Shown piece by piece: positions 9,503-20,333 of a stretch of DNA of 64,000 nt. The notes beneath the pieces were generated by a model. The model was not told where the DNA came from. It saw nothing but the letters and a program-made list of their open reading frames with translations, and did not search any database. The stretch is from Nocardioides aquaticus (GTDB lineage Bacteria > Actinomycetota > Actinomycetes > Propionibacteriales > Nocardioidaceae): positions 372,001-436,000 of the forward strand of contig NZ_CP075371.1 in the NCBI RefSeq assembly GCF_018459925.1, read 5' to 3'. Position 1 is the first letter of the stretch. Each line of letters begins with the position of its first letter. A program made the translations under genes and the position numbers.

Positions 9503-9518
9503 GACCCCGGGCGGGGTC
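9503..9518. terminator. Bidirectional hairpin between convergent genes
   Basis: A perfect 6-bp stem (GACCCC / GGGGTC, loop GGGC) fills the 18-bp gap between the hydrolase stop and the stop of the leftward HTH-ECF gene. It is placed to end transcription from both sides. Confidence 0.6.
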
Positions 9519-9519
9519 G

Positions 9520-10509
9520 TCAGCCGTCGTGGACGGGGCGGGCCGGGGCGAGCAGCGGGAGGTCCAGCCGGCGGAGCCCGGCGGGTAGTGCCGAGACGGC
9601 GACCAGGGCCACGAACCCGCTGATCAGCTTGTCGCCGACCGAGACGAGCAGGTTGGCCGCCCAGGTGCCGACCGCCGCCTCGCTGGTCAGGGCGGTCACC
9701 GTGGCCGCCAGCGTGTCCTGCTCGTGGCCGGTGCTGCCGCCGAGCAGCAGCACCAGGATCGGGACGGCCAGCAGGGTGCAGACCGCGGCGACGAGGAGGT
9801 TCAGGCCGAGGAAGCGGGGCAGGGTCCGGCCGAGGCCGAGCCGGCGGACGCCGTACCCCCAGACGAGGGCGCCGGCGACGTTGACCAGCGCGAAGGGCAG
9901 CGAGGCCGGCCCGCCCTCGGCCACGCCGAGGACGTTGGTGACCAGGCCGACCCCGGCGCCGTGCCACGGTCCGAGGGCGATCGCGGCCAGGGCGGTGCCG
10001 ACCATGTCGAGGTGGACCGGCAGGTCGAGCAGCACGATGAGGCCGCGGCCGGCGAGGTTGAGCGCGACGCAGGCCACCAGCAGGGCGAGCAGGTGGGCGC
10101 GCGGCGACCGGGGCGGCGGCGGGGGAGCAGGGTCGGGGGTGCCTGCGGTCGCGTCTGCGGTCGCCCCCGCGGTCGCCCCCGCGGTCGGGACCTCCGCGGG
10201 TCGGTCCCCGAGGGACCGGGCCACCCAGGCGTCGACCTCGGGGTCGCCGCCTCCGAGGGCGTGCGCGATCTCCCGCACCAGGGGGAGGTTGAGGCGGGTC
10301 CGGCCGGTGCGGAACACGTCGTAGACGGTCGTGCGGGCCACCCGTGCGGCGTGGGGGTCGGCGCCGTCGCGGACGCGCTGCTCGGCGACGCGACGCCCGA
10401 TCTCGGCGTACGACGGGTCCCCCGCGCGGCGGCGCAGCGCACCCAGCTCGGCAGCGACGACGTCCCAGCCGCCGGTGCCGGGCTCGTGGTCGGTGCCCGG
10501 CGTCGTCAC
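9520..10509 (-). CDS. HTH domain fused to an ECF transporter S-component-like membrane domain
   Basis: The product is about 329 residues. Residues ~20-88 look like an actinobacterial XRE-type helix-turn-helix region (AEIGRRVAEQR ... RTTVYDVFRTG). After an Ala/Thr/Pro linker made by short DNA repeats, residues ~139-320 form five or six membrane segments resembling ECF-type S components (vitamin-binding subunits), including a conserved-looking GPWHGAGVGLVTNVLG stretch. No ECF ATPase or T subunit is adjacent. GTG 10509 is chosen over GTG 10539 because TACGAT lies seven bases upstream, giving a leaderless start. The substrate is unknown. A DNA-binding domain on an S-component is unusual. Confidence 0.7.
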   Translation of the reverse strand: MTTPGTDHEPGTGGWDVVAAELGALRRRAGDPSYAEIGRRVAEQRVRDGADPHAARVARTTVYDVFRTGRTRLNLPLVREIAHALGGGDPEVDAWVARSLGDRPAEVPTAGATAGATADATAGTPDPAPPPPPRSPRAHLLALLVACVALNLAGRGLIVLLDLPVHLDMVGTALAAIALGPWHGAGVGLVTNVLGVAEGGPASLPFALVNVAGALVWGYGVRRLGLGRTLPRFLGLNLLVAAVCTLLAVPILVLLLGGSTGHEQDTLAATVTALTSEAAVGTWAANLLVSVGDKLISGFVALVAVSALPAGLRRLDLPLLAPARPVHDG

Positions 10510-10516
10510 GGACCGG

Positions 10517-10522
10517 ATCGTA
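10517..10522 (-). promoter_or_regulatory. -10 box of the HTH-ECF gene (leaderless)
   Basis: TACGAT on the minus strand lies seven bases before GTG 10509, the spacing seen repeatedly in this window for leaderless genes. The interval 10510-10815, about 300 bp, otherwise holds a G-rich tandem repeat and the tRNA-Ser terminator; no gene was seen in it. Confidence 0.5.
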
Positions 10523-10691
10523 GAGGGCCCCGCCGACACCGGCTGGGGTGTCCGGGTTCGTCCGGGAAGCGTGTCGGCCCTGGTGCGGGCGTGCGGACGG
10601 CGGTGGGATCGGGGAGCGGTCGCGCGGCCCCGGGGGGAGTGCCGCGCGGCTGCTGCCCGCGACGGGGCGCCGCTCCGTGGGGGAGTGGCGC

Positions 10692-10735
10692 CCGGTCGGG
10701 GGGCCGGTCGGGGGGCCGGTCGGGGGGCCGGTCGG
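10692..10735. repeat. 12-bp G-rich tandem repeat, about 3.7 copies
   Basis: The unit CCGGTCGGGGGG is repeated head to tail in non-coding DNA between the HTH-ECF gene and tRNA-Ser. The repeated G6 runs could form a G-quadruplex, and the tract is a likely site of replication slippage. No coding role is apparent. Confidence 0.8.
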
Positions 10736-10762
10736 CGCGGCCCGTCGGCGGGGCCCGGACGA

Positions 10763-10797
10763 GCACCGGCCCCGCCGGTGAGGGGCGGGGCCGGTGC
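10763..10797 (-). terminator. Terminator of tRNA-Ser
   Basis: A 14-bp stem (GCACCGGCCCCGCC / GGCGGGGCCGGTGC, 7-base loop) begins 18 bp past the 3' end of the leftward tRNA-Ser gene. Confidence 0.65.
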
Positions 10798-10815
10798 GTC
10801 CGCGTCTCGCGGCGG

Positions 10816-10900
10816 CGGAGGATAGGGGATTCGAACCCCTGAGGGCGTTAACCCAACCCGCTTTCCAAGCGAGCGCCATAGGCCACTAGGCGAATCCTCC
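10816..10900 (-). tRNA. tRNA-Ser (anticodon GGA)
   Basis: The sequence folds as an 85-base class II tRNA. The acceptor stem is GGAGGAT/ATCCTCC, the anticodon stem CTCGC/GCGGG holds loop TTGGAAA (anticodon GGA), the long variable arm is typical of serine tRNAs, and the T arm contains GGTTCGAATCC. The CCA end is not encoded. It decodes UCC/UCU codons. It lies just before the SRP RNA gene, an arrangement commonly found beside dnaX in actinobacteria. Confidence 0.97.
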
Positions 10901-10983
10901 GCGCAGGAGGCTACCGGTCGCCCCGGCGCGGGGTCGACTCGGGCCGGTACGGGCCGGGTTGCGGCCCGCGCGGAGGCCTCGCC

Positions 10984-10989
10984 TAGACT
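10984..10989 (+). promoter_or_regulatory. -10 box of the SRP RNA gene
   Basis: TAGACT lies about seven bases before the predicted 5' end of the SRP RNA. The 14-base string GCCTCGCCTAGACT recurs upstream of ask at 15273-15286. Confidence 0.6.
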
Positions 10990-10990
10990 G

Positions 10991-11085
10991 CGGGCAACCC
11001 CCCGCGTGGCGGCACCTCACCCAAATCCCCCAGGGCCGGAAGGCAGCAAGGGCAAGTGGGCTCTGCCGGGTGCGCGGGGGCCTCT
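10991..11085 (+). ncRNA. ffs: Signal recognition particle RNA, small bacterial type
   Basis: The conserved SRP domain IV motif is present (GGGCCGGAAGGCAGCAAGGG, around 11033-11052), with its GGAA tetraloop region. The flanking arms CCCCCGCG (10999-11006) and CGCGGGGG (11073-11080) close the helix, giving the roughly 90-base hairpin expected. It binds Ffh and targets membrane proteins. The exact ends are estimated. It lies just upstream of dnaX, so any dnaX start inside this RNA is unlikely. Confidence 0.92.
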
Positions 11086-11154
11086 TCGTCCCCGGGACCG
11101 GTCAGGTCCCGGCCGCGGGCTCGGGCGGCCTGGTGGGCTGTCGGCGCCGGTGGC

Positions 11155-11160
11155 TAGTGT
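11155..11160 (+). promoter_or_regulatory. -10 box of dnaX (leaderless)
   Basis: TAGTGT ends seven bases before GTG 11168. This supports that start and a transcript with little or no 5' leader, separate from the SRP RNA transcript. Confidence 0.5.
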
Positions 11161-11167
11161 CGTCGGC

Positions 11168-13506
11168 GTGGAGTCACCCCTCGCGTTGTACCGGCGCTAC
11201 CGGCCCGAGACCTTCGCCGAGGTCATCGGGCAGGACCACGTGACCGAGCCCCTGCGGGCCGCCCTCGCCAGCAACCGGGTCAACCACGCCTACCTGTTCT
11301 CCGGCCCGCGCGGCTGCGGCAAGACCACCTCGGCCCGCATCCTGGCCCGGGCGCTGAACTGCGAGCTGGCGCCGGTCGCCGACCCGTGCGGGCAGTGCCA
11401 GAGCTGCCGCGACCTGGCCCGCGGCGGGCCGGGGTCGATCGACGTCATCGAGATCGACGCGGCCTCGCACGGCGGTGTCGACGACGCCCGCGACCTGCGC
11501 GAGAAGGCGTTCTTCGCCCCGGTCCGCAGCCGCTACAAGGTCTACGTCATCGACGAGGCCCACATGGTGACCACCCAGGGTTTCAACGCGCTGCTGAAGC
11601 TGGTCGAGGAGCCGCCGCCGCACCTGCGCTTCATCTTCGCCACCACCGAGCCCGACAAGGTCATCCCGACCATCCGCTCCCGGACCCACCACTACCCGTT
11701 CCGGCTGATCCCGCCGCGGCTGCTGTCGTCCTACCTCGGCGAGCTCTGCGCGCGAGAGGGCGTGCCGATCGAGCCCGCCGCCGTCCCGATGGTGGTCCGC
11801 GCCGGCGCCGGGTCGGCCCGCGACACCCTCTCCGTGCTGGACCAGCTGCTCGGGGGTCCGGCCCGGCCGGGATCACCTACGAGCTGGCCACCGGGCTGCT
11901 CGGCTACACCCCGGACACGCTGCTCGACGAGGTCGTCGACGCCTTCGCCGCCGGTGACGGCCGGGCCGTCTTCGGCGTGGTCGACAAGGTCATCGAGACC
12001 GGGCAGGACCCGCGCCGCTTCACCGAGGACCTCCTGCGCCGGCTGCGCGACCTGGTGATCGTGGCCGCGGTGCCCGACGCGCCGGCGACCGGCCTGATCG
12101 ACGTCTCCGAGGACCAGGGCGAGCGTCTGGTCGCCCAGACCGCCCGCTTCGGCACGGCCGACCTGACCCGCGCCGCCGACCTGGTGGCCACCGGGCTGAC
12201 CGAGATGCGCGGCGCCACCGCGCCGAGGCTGCTGCTGGAGCTGATCTGCGCCCGGGTCCTCCTGCCCGGCGCCGACCACACCACGCAGGGCGTGCTCGCG
12301 CGACTGGACCGTCTCGAGCGCCGCAACGCCATCAGCGGCACGCCCAGCGCGGCCGCCCCGACCGGTGCGGTCGCCCCCCGGGTCACCGCCGACCCGGCGT
12401 TGCGGCTGCCGGCCCAGGACCGGCCGGCTCCGGCGCGTGGCCACGACCAGGGCTCGGCCGCGGAGCCGGCTGCCACGGTGGTGCCGCCGCCGGTGCCGCC
12501 GGCGCGGGTCGAGCAGAGTCCCGCCCCGGCCCGACCCCCCGCACCCTCGGCCCCCGAACCCTCGACCCCGGAACCCTCGGCCCCCGAACCCTCGACCCCG
12601 GAACCCTCGGCGTCGCCGGCCGCCGTCGAGCCGCCCGCGCCCGTCGAGACGCCGGCGCCCGTCGAGCCGCCCGCGACGCAGGAGCCCCCCGTGGTGCGCG
12701 CGGTGCCGCGGCTGGTCTCGGACGAGCCGTCCGCGCCCGCACCGGCGGCCCCGGAGCCGAGCGCCCCCGCACCGGCCGCAGGGCCGGCGCCGACCGACGG
12801 CCCGGTGCTGTCCCTGATCGACGTCCGCCGGCTGTGGCCCGACGTGGTCGAGGCCACCAAGCACCGGCGCCGGGTGACCTGGATGCACCTCAGCCAGAAC
12901 TGCCAGGTCGTCGAGGTCGCCGGTCGCAGCGTGACGCTCGGCTTCACCAACGCCGGGGCCCGCAGCTCGTTCGACGCCGGTGGCAGCGCCGAGATCGTGC
13001 GCCAGGCCGTCATCGACGTGATCGGCGTGGACTGGAAGGTCGAGACGATCATCGACGCCGGGGCCGACGCGAGCGCCACGGCGCCGCCGGCGCCCAGCGC
13101 CGAACCGCTCCCGGCGGCCGAGCCGGCCCGACCGGCCGCGGCACCCCCGGCGGCGGCACCCCCGGCGGCGGCACCCCCGGCGGCGGCGCCCCCGGTCGAC
13201 GACGCGCCCCCGCCCTGGGCCGTCGAGCCGCCCGCCGACCTCGAGCCCCCCGACTCGCCGCGTCCGGCTCCCGCCCCCGAGCCGCCGACCGACGGGCCCC
13301 CGGACCCGGCGGACGCCGCCGACGAGCCGCCGTGGGCACGCTCGACGCCGCAGGAGCACCGCGAGCGCACCCCCGCGGACCTCCGGGCCGCCGACGCCGA
13401 CGCGCACCCCGACGACGACGACGCCGAGGTCGACGCGGTCGGTGGGGCCGACCTGCTCGCCCGCGAGCTGGGAGCCAGGATGATCGAGGAGATCCGGCAC
13501 CAGTGA
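11168..13506 (+). CDS. dnaX: DNA polymerase III subunit gamma/tau, with an apparent frameshift
   Basis: DnaX is the clamp-loader ATPase of the replicase. The first ~230 codons carry Walker A (GPRGCGKTT), a four-cysteine zinc site (from CELAPVADPCGQCQSC) and the Walker B box VIDEAH. At the G5 run 11852-11856 the frame breaks: frame zero ends at 12058 (296 aa), while the family sequence continues one frame back (GPAGITYELATGLLGYTP) to 13506. Adding one G restores LDQLLGGSGPAGITYEL and a ~779-residue protein with a long Pro/Ala-rich tail. This is a one-base deletion or sequencing error; the site lacks a canonical X_XXY_YYZ slippery heptamer. GTG 11168 is the start. Confidence 0.85.
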
Positions 13507-13608
13507 GCCACTCCGGCACGACCGCACGACCCCGCACGACCGCTCGACCTGTCCGGGCACGACCCGTGCCCACCCGCCCCGCACGCTCCGACACCCCGAG
13601 GTGACCCC

Positions 13609-14055
13609 ATGACCCAGAACCCCTTCGACGCGCTCGGCGGCGGTGGCTTCGACATGAACGCGCTGCTGCAGCAGGCCCAGCAGATGCAGGAGCAGCTGCA
13701 GGCGGCCCAGGAACAGCTCAACGACGCCCAGGTCGAGGGCGAGGTCGGTGGTGGCGCCGTCACCGTCACCGTCAGCGGCACCGGCGAGCTGGTCGGCGTG
13801 GCCATCCGCCCCGGCACCGTGGACGGCGGGTCCGAGGAGGACCTCGCCGACCTCGGCGACATGGTCGTCGCCGCCTACCGCGACGCGAAGGCCCGCGCCG
13901 ACGCGCTCGCCGCCGAGGCGCTCGGCCCGATGGCCGGGGGGCTCGACGGGCTGGCCGGCGGGCTGGGCGGCGGCATCCCCGGTCTCGGCGGGCCCGGCGG
14001 GGAGCCCGGCGCGGACCCCGGCCAGCCGGGCGGCCCCGGCCGTACCGGCTTCTGA
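13609..14055 (+). CDS. YbaB/EbfC family nucleoid-associated protein
   Basis: This 148-residue protein has an N-terminal Gln-rich helix (QQAQQMQEQLQ) followed by the conserved beta-rich YbaB core at residues ~35-105, then a Gly/Pro-rich tail. YbaB proteins are dimeric DNA-binding proteins usually encoded between dnaX and recR, as here. The role in recombination or chromosome packing is inferred from the family. The start ATG is 102 bp after the dnaX stop, and the gene probably belongs to the dnaX-recR transcript; recR starts 12 bp later. Confidence 0.92.
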   Translation: MTQNPFDALGGGGFDMNALLQQAQQMQEQLQAAQEQLNDAQVEGEVGGGAVTVTVSGTGELVGVAIRPGTVDGGSEEDLADLGDMVVAAYRDAKARADALAAEALGPMAGGLDGLAGGLGGGIPGLGGPGGEPGADPGQPGGPGRTGF

Positions 14056-14067
14056 GCGGGGTCCTCC

Positions 14068-14664
14068 TTGTACGAGGGGGTCGTCCAGGACCTCATCGAC
14101 GAGCTCGGCCGGCTTCCCGGCGTCGGGCCGAAGAGCGCCCAGCGCATCGCCTTCCACCTGCTGCAGGCCGACGAGCCCGACGTGCGCCGGCTGGCCGAGA
14201 CGCTGCTGCAGGTCAAGGCGCGGGTGCGGTTCTGCTCGATCTGCTTCAACGTCTCCGAGGACGACACCTGCCGGATCTGCCGTGACCCGCGTCGGGACCC
14301 CACCGCGTTGTGCGTGGTCGAGGAGTACAAGGACGTCGTGGCGATCGAGCGGACCCGCGAGTTCAAGGGGCGCTACCACGTGCTCGGCGGGGCGATCTCG
14401 CCCATCGACGGCATCGGTCCCGACCAGCTGCGCATCCGCGAGCTGCTCACCCGGCTGTCCGACGGGGCGATCACCGAGATCATCCTGGCGACCGACCCGA
14501 ACCTGGAGGGCGAGGCCACGGCGACCTACCTCACACGCCTGATGAGGGACCTCGGCTTGCGCATCACCCGCCTGGCGAGTGGACTGCCGGTAGGCGGTGA
14601 CCTCGAGTACGCCGACGAGGTCACCCTGGGACGAGCGTTCTCCGGAAGGCGGGCAGCCGAATGA
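14068..14664 (+). CDS. recR: Recombination mediator protein RecR
   Basis: This 198-residue protein is of normal RecR length. It shows the helix-hairpin-helix [11 protein letters not shown] near residue 15, a C4 zinc finger (CSIC ... CRIC, residues ~54-69) and a Toprim domain ([10 protein letters not shown], then [13 protein letters not shown]). RecR acts with RecF/RecO to load RecA at gaps and breaks. The start is the rare codon TTG at 14068, giving [17 protein letters not shown], the expected N-terminus; no better in-frame start exists nearby. It overlaps the DUF5063 gene by ATGA. Confidence 0.95.
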   Translation: MYEGVVQDLIDELGRLPGVGPKSAQRIAFHLLQADEPDVRRLAETLLQVKARVRFCSICFNVSEDDTCRICRDPRRDPTALCVVEEYKDVVAIERTREFKGRYHVLGGAISPIDGIGPDQLRIRELLTRLSDGAITEIILATDPNLEGEATATYLTRLMRDLGLRITRLASGLPVGGDLEYADEVTLGRAFSGRRAAE

Positions 14665-15272
14665 CCGTGCACAGCACCGACGCCGACGACCACACCGCGG
14701 TCGTCGCGGCCGAGGTCGCGGCCCAGATCGAGGACTTCCTCGCCGCACTGAGGGCGATCGCGGTCGCCCGTGACCCGGGGCGCGGCATCTCCCTGCTGCT
14801 GCTCGAGATCAGCCAGGTGCTGCTCGCGGGGGCCCGGCTGGGCGCGCAGCAGGACTTCGTCCCGCGCAGCGACTACCAGCCCGACGTGGGCCCCGAGGCC
14901 GACCTCGACGAGATGCGGCTCGCGCTGGCCGACATGCTCGGCGACGTCGACACCTACAGCTTCGTCTTCGACCCGTACGTGCCCGAGGTGGTCGAGAGCC
15001 AGCTCTCCGACGACCTGGCCGCGATCGCCACCGACCTCGAGAACGGGTTGCGTCACTACCGCGCCGGCGACTTCGCCGAGGCCCTGTGGTGGTGGCAGTT
15101 CTCCTACGTCTCCTCCTGGGGCAACCTGGCCGGCGCCGCCCTGAACGCGCTGCTCTCGGTGGTCGCGCACGACCGCCTCGACGTCGAGATGGCCGGCAGC
15201 GTGCAGGCGATCGAGGCCGAGCGGGTCCGTACCGCGGAGGCGCTGCTGGACAGCGGCGGGCCCACCGCCTGA
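14661..15272 (+). CDS. DUF5063 domain-containing protein
   Basis: This acidic, mostly helical 203-residue protein is recognised as the DUF5063 family usually found directly after recR in actinobacteria. No signal peptide, membrane segment or catalytic motif is visible. A conserved-looking aromatic patch ([14 protein letters not shown]) sits near residues 145-158. Overlap of the recR stop (ATGA) suggests coupled translation and a role tied to recombination or replication, but the function is unknown. Confidence 0.8.
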   Translation: MTVHSTDADDHTAVVAAEVAAQIEDFLAALRAIAVARDPGRGISLLLLEISQVLLAGARLGAQQDFVPRSDYQPDVGPEADLDEMRLALADMLGDVDTYSFVFDPYVPEVVESQLSDDLAAIATDLENGLRHYRAGDFAEALWWWQFSYVSSWGNLAGAALNALLSVVAHDRLDVEMAGSVQAIEAERVRTAEALLDSGGPTA

Positions 15273-15280
15273 GCCTCGCC

Positions 15281-15286
15281 TAGACT
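15281..15286 (+). promoter_or_regulatory. -10 box of the ask-asd operon
   Basis: TAGACT, in the same 14-base context as at the SRP RNA gene, lies about 93 bases before the ask start. This leaves a GC-rich leader of roughly 85 bases in which no clear attenuator or riboswitch was seen. Confidence 0.5.
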
Positions 15287-15378
15287 CGGCACCGCGCCCC
15301 CGCGCCGCACGTCTGCCGGTCCACCGCCCGTCGTGCCCGGGGGCCGTCCCCGTCGTCGAGACACCGAGGAGCTGCCCG

Positions 15379-17681
<2,303 letters not shown>

Positions 17682-17682
17682 G

Positions 17683-17766
17683 CCGAGATGACGCTCGCGG
17701 ACAGCCGAGATGACGCTCGCGGACAGCCGAGGTGACGCTCGCGGCGCGTCGAGGTGACGCGTGCGG
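17683..17766. repeat. 22-bp tandem intergenic repeat, site A (3.8 copies)
   Basis: Units begin at 17683, 17705, 17727 and 17749, with consensus YCGAGRTGACGCTCGCGG plus ACAG or CGCG. The array fills the whole gap between the converging asd and membrane-protein genes. The same unit appears at 20265-20330 and 25545-25610. Each unit contains CGAG-N6-CTCG, a mini inverted repeat. Confidence 0.85.
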
Positions 17767-18543
17767 TCAACGCAGGAGCGTGTCGTCCCGCACCGGCTCG
17801 TCCCACGCGTTGGTCTCGTCGCCGCTGACGGTGGTCAGCCAGTGCGAGCCGAGGAAGGCCGCCACGCTCAGGGCAGGGATCACCAGGAGCATGGTCCAGC
17901 TGAAGATCACCGGCACGAGCAGCAGCAGCACCACCACGGCCACGACGCCGACGGCGAGGATGCTGGTACCGCGGGGGTCGGGGACCTGCAGCGCCGCGAG
18001 GGCCAGGCCGCCGAGCAGGGCGACCCCGACGACGATGGCGGTCAGGAAGAGGTAGCCGGCGCCGCCGCAGGACGGTGTCCCGCGCACGGCCTCGCAGAGC
18101 GCCAGCGAACCGGTGGTGAGGCCGACGATCATCAGGCCCGCGACCAGGCCGACCACGGCGACGGCACGCATGCCGCTCACCGGGGGCGTCCAGGGCACCC
18201 GCGGCGCGGCGGGCTCGGCGGGCTCGGCGGGCTCGACGGGCTGGTCCAGGACGACCGTGGGCTGGGCGTCCGCGGTGGGGCGGGGCGGCTCCGTGGGTAC
18301 GACCGGTGCTGCCCGCCGTACCACCGGTGCCTCGACCGGATGCGTGGTGGGCGCCGGTGGGGCCACCGTGACCGGTTCGGGTGCCGGGGCGGGCTCTGGC
18401 TCGGGGGACGGCTCGCTGGCCACCGGCGGCGGGGCGAGCCCCTCGGCGGGGGGCGCGGGGTCCTTCTTCCTCCGACGCGGGAAGAGGGAGGGCTTGGCGA
18501 GGCTGAGCTTCTCCAGCTCGCGCTCTCGGTCCTGGTCGGCCAT
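17767..18543 (-). CDS. Membrane protein with proline-rich cytoplasmic N-terminus, unknown function
   Basis: The product is 258 residues. The first ~30 residues are charged (MADQDRERELEKLSL, then FPRRRKK), followed by an Ala/Pro/Glu-rich segment to about residue 135 and four predicted membrane helices. No catalytic motif is seen and the family is not recognised. ATG 18543 is chosen because it begins the charged domain; upstream in-frame codons fall in the tRNA-Pro region. It lies downstream of tRNA-Pro on the same strand and ends against repeat array A. Confidence 0.65.
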   Translation of the reverse strand: MADQDRERELEKLSLAKPSLFPRRRKKDPAPPAEGLAPPPVASEPSPEPEPAPAPEPVTVAPPAPTTHPVEAPVVRRAAPVVPTEPPRPTADAQPTVVLDQPVEPAEPAEPAAPRVPWTPPVSGMRAVAVVGLVAGLMIVGLTTGSLALCEAVRGTPSCGGAGYLFLTAIVVGVALLGGLALAALQVPDPRGTSILAVGVVAVVVLLLLVPVIFSWTMLLVIPALSVAAFLGSHWLTTVSGDETNAWDEPVRDDTLLR

Positions 18544-18623
18544 GGGGCCAGTCTGGCACGCAGCAGCGGGGCGGGGGCCGGGTCGAGGTGGCCCGATGAC
18601 CGGGTTGTCCGGCGGGGACGACG

Positions 18624-18659
18624 AAGGGCCAGGCCCCGGCGTACCGGAACCTGACCCTT
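18624..18659 (-). terminator. Terminator of tRNA-Pro
   Basis: On the minus strand AAGGGTCAGG pairs with CCTGGCCCTT, with an inner CCGG/CCGG stem, seven bases past the tRNA 3' end. Confidence 0.55.
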
Positions 18660-18665
18660 GCGTGG

Positions 18666-18739
18666 TCGGGCTGACAGGATTTGAACCTGCGGCCTCCTCG
18701 TCCCGAACGAGGCGCGCTACCAAGCTGCGCCACAGCCCG
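18666..18739 (-). tRNA. tRNA-Pro (anticodon CGG)
   Basis: This is a 74-base cloverleaf without encoded CCA. The acceptor is CGGGCTG/CAGCCCG with discriminator A, the anticodon stem CCTCG/CGAGG holds loop TTCGGGA (anticodon CGG), and the T arm contains GGTTCAAATCC. It reads CCG, a frequent proline codon in such GC-rich genomes. A possible -10 box TATGCT lies at 18767-18772 on the minus strand. Confidence 0.96.
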
Positions 18740-18802
18740 ATGTGGGTTGTGCCCACGACCTCGGGGAGCATACAAGAGGTCGGGGGGCCGACCCCAATCG
18801 GG

Positions 18803-19759
18803 TCAGTCCACCGTCGACGGGTGCCCGGTCGGGACGAGGGTCAGCAGGGTGGCCTCGGGCCGGCAGGCGACCCGCAGCCGGACGTACGGGCTGGTCCCGA
18901 GGCCGGCGGACACGTGCAGCCAGGACGACCCCGGGTCCCCCGGTCGCGAGTCGGCCGGGTGGCGGTGCAGGCCCTTGGCCCGGGCGGCGTCGAGGTCGCA
19001 GTTCGTCGTCAACGCCCGGGCGGGACGCCCCGGCAGTCCCGGCAGGCAGACCTGCCCCCCGTGGGTGTGGCCGGCCAGGACGGCGTCGTAGCCGTCGGCG
19101 GCCATCTGGTCGAGGACCCGCAGGTACGGCGCGTGGGCGACGCCGAGGCGTACGTCGGCGCCGGCGTCCGCGGGCCCGGCGATCGCGTCCAGGCGGTCGT
19201 ATCGCAGGTGTGGGTCGTCCACGCCGGCGAACGCGATCCGGGTGCCACCGACCTCGAGCGTGTCGCGGGTGTTGGTCAGGTCCCGCCACCCGGCGCCGGT
19301 CAGGCGTCGGGTCAGGTCGCGCCAGGGCAGCTGGGCGACGTCGGTGTGCCGTTTGCCGTCGTCGGGCAGCAGGTAGCGCAGGGGGTTGCGCATGGTCGGC
19401 TCGAAGTAGTCGTTGGAGCCGAGCACGAACACGCCCGGCACCGTGAGCAGCGGGCCGAGCGCGTCCAGCAGCGGGCCGACCGCGTGGTGCGACGACAGGT
19501 TGTCGCCGGTGTCGACCACGAGGTCCGGGGCGAGGTCGGCCAGCCCCCGCAGCCAGGCGAGCTTGCGGTCCTGCCCGGGGGTCAGGTGCAGGTCGGAGAG
19601 GTGCAGCACCCGGAGCGGGCGGTGCCCGGCAGGCAGCAGGGGGACGGTGACGCGCCGCAGGGTGTAGGCGCGCGCCTCGGCCGCGGCGTACGCCGTCAGG
19701 CCCGCCCCGGCGCTCGCGAGGGCGGCGGTGCTGGCGGCGAGCAGGGGGAGCGGGCGCAC
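18803..19759 (-). CDS. Membrane-anchored metallophosphoesterase
   Basis: This 318-residue calcineurin-like phosphoesterase has an N-terminal hydrophobic anchor (residues ~5-28). The metal-binding motifs are in order: HLSDLHL, VDTGDNL, GSNDYF (the usual GNHD variant) and AGHTHGGQ. The family cleaves phosphomonoesters or diesters; YkuE-like members act on the outer membrane face. It sits beside the ponA2-type PBP gene as in the Rv3683-Rv3682 pair, hinting at a cell-envelope role. The start is GTG 19759. The gene is divergent from the GatB/YqeY gene with 35 bp between starts. Confidence 0.88.
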   Translation of the reverse strand: MRPLPLLAASTAALASAGAGLTAYAAAEARAYTLRRVTVPLLPAGHRPLRVLHLSDLHLTPGQDRKLAWLRGLADLAPDLVVDTGDNLSSHHAVGPLLDALGPLLTVPGVFVLGSNDYFEPTMRNPLRYLLPDDGKRHTDVAQLPWRDLTRRLTGAGWRDLTNTRDTLEVGGTRIAFAGVDDPHLRYDRLDAIAGPADAGADVRLGVAHAPYLRVLDQMAADGYDAVLAGHTHGGQVCLPGLPGRPARALTTNCDLDAARAKGLHRHPADSRPGDPGSSWLHVSAGLGTSPYVRLRVACRPEATLLTLVPTGHPSTVD

Positions 19760-19794
19760 GCGGCCAAGGGTCCCACGGCTGCCATGATGAGCGC

Positions 19795-20253
19795 ATGAGT
19801 GCTCTGAAGGACCGCCTGCGCGCCGACCTCGTCACGGCCATCAAGGCGCGGGAGGAGATCCGGTCCTCGACCCTGCGGATGGTGCTCTCGGCGATCACGA
19901 ACGCCGAGGTCGCCGGCAAGACCGCCCGCGAGCTCTCGGACGCGGAGGTGGTCGACGTGCTGTCGAGCGAGGCCAAGAAGCGGCGCGAGGCCGCGGTCGC
20001 CTTCGACGAGGGCGGGCGGGCCGAGATGTCGGCCAAGGAGCGGGCCGAGGCCGCGGTGATCGCCGACTACCTGCCCGAGCAGCTCTCCCCGGCCGAGATC
20101 AGCGCGATCGTGACCGAGGTGGTCGAGGCGACCGGGTCCGCCGGCGCCGGGATGAAGGCGATGGGTGCGGTGATGGGCGCCGTCCAGCCGCGGGTCAAGG
20201 GCCGCGCCGACGGCGCCGCCGTGGCCGCCGAGGTACGCCGCCAGCTGGCCTGA
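19795..20253 (+). CDS. GatB/YqeY domain-containing protein
   Basis: This 152-residue helical protein covers the YqeY domain fully (KDRLRADLVTAIKAREE at the start, VKGRADGAAVAAEVRRQL at the end). The domain resembles the tRNA-binding tail of GatB; stand-alone YqeY proteins may help aminoacyl-tRNA amidation, but the role is not established. CATGAT lies six bases before the ATG, suggesting a leaderless transcript. The gene converges on ponA2 across repeat array B. Confidence 0.88.
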   Translation: MSALKDRLRADLVTAIKAREEIRSSTLRMVLSAITNAEVAGKTARELSDAEVVDVLSSEAKKRREAAVAFDEGGRAEMSAKERAEAAVIADYLPEQLSPAEISAIVTEVVEATGSAGAGMKAMGAVMGAVQPRVKGRADGAAVAAEVRRQLA

Positions 20254-20264
20254 CGCCCCACCGG

Positions 20265-20330
20265 CTGTCCGCGAGCGTCACCTCGACGCGCCGCAACCGT
20301 CATCTCGGCTGTTTGCGAGCGTCACCTCGA
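20265..20330. repeat. 22-bp tandem intergenic repeat, site B (3 copies)
   Basis: Three 22-bp units lie in opposite orientation to site A, between the converging YqeY and PBP genes. Two units carry changes (CTCGCAAACAG and GACGGTTGC), so the family is diverging. The last unit ends three bases before the PBP stop codon. Confidence 0.85.
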
Positions 20331-20333
20331 CGG

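Noticed and set aside
10692..10735. Replication origin iterons
   Set aside because: The G-rich 12-bp repeats lack DnaA-box-like sequence and no dnaA or dnaN gene is near.
10959..11243. Coding frames across the SRP RNA, and an early dnaX start at 11006
   Set aside because: The region is the SRP RNA gene; the dnaX family N-terminus and a leaderless promoter place the start at 11168.
11852..11857. Programmed -1 frameshifting in dnaX as in E. coli
   Set aside because: There is no X_XXY_YYZ slippery heptamer, the break is upstream of the usual gamma/tau site, and a similar one-base loss in marP makes a lesion or read error simpler.
17683..17766. CRISPR array
   Set aside because: Units abut with no unique spacers, are only 22 bp, and no cas genes are present.
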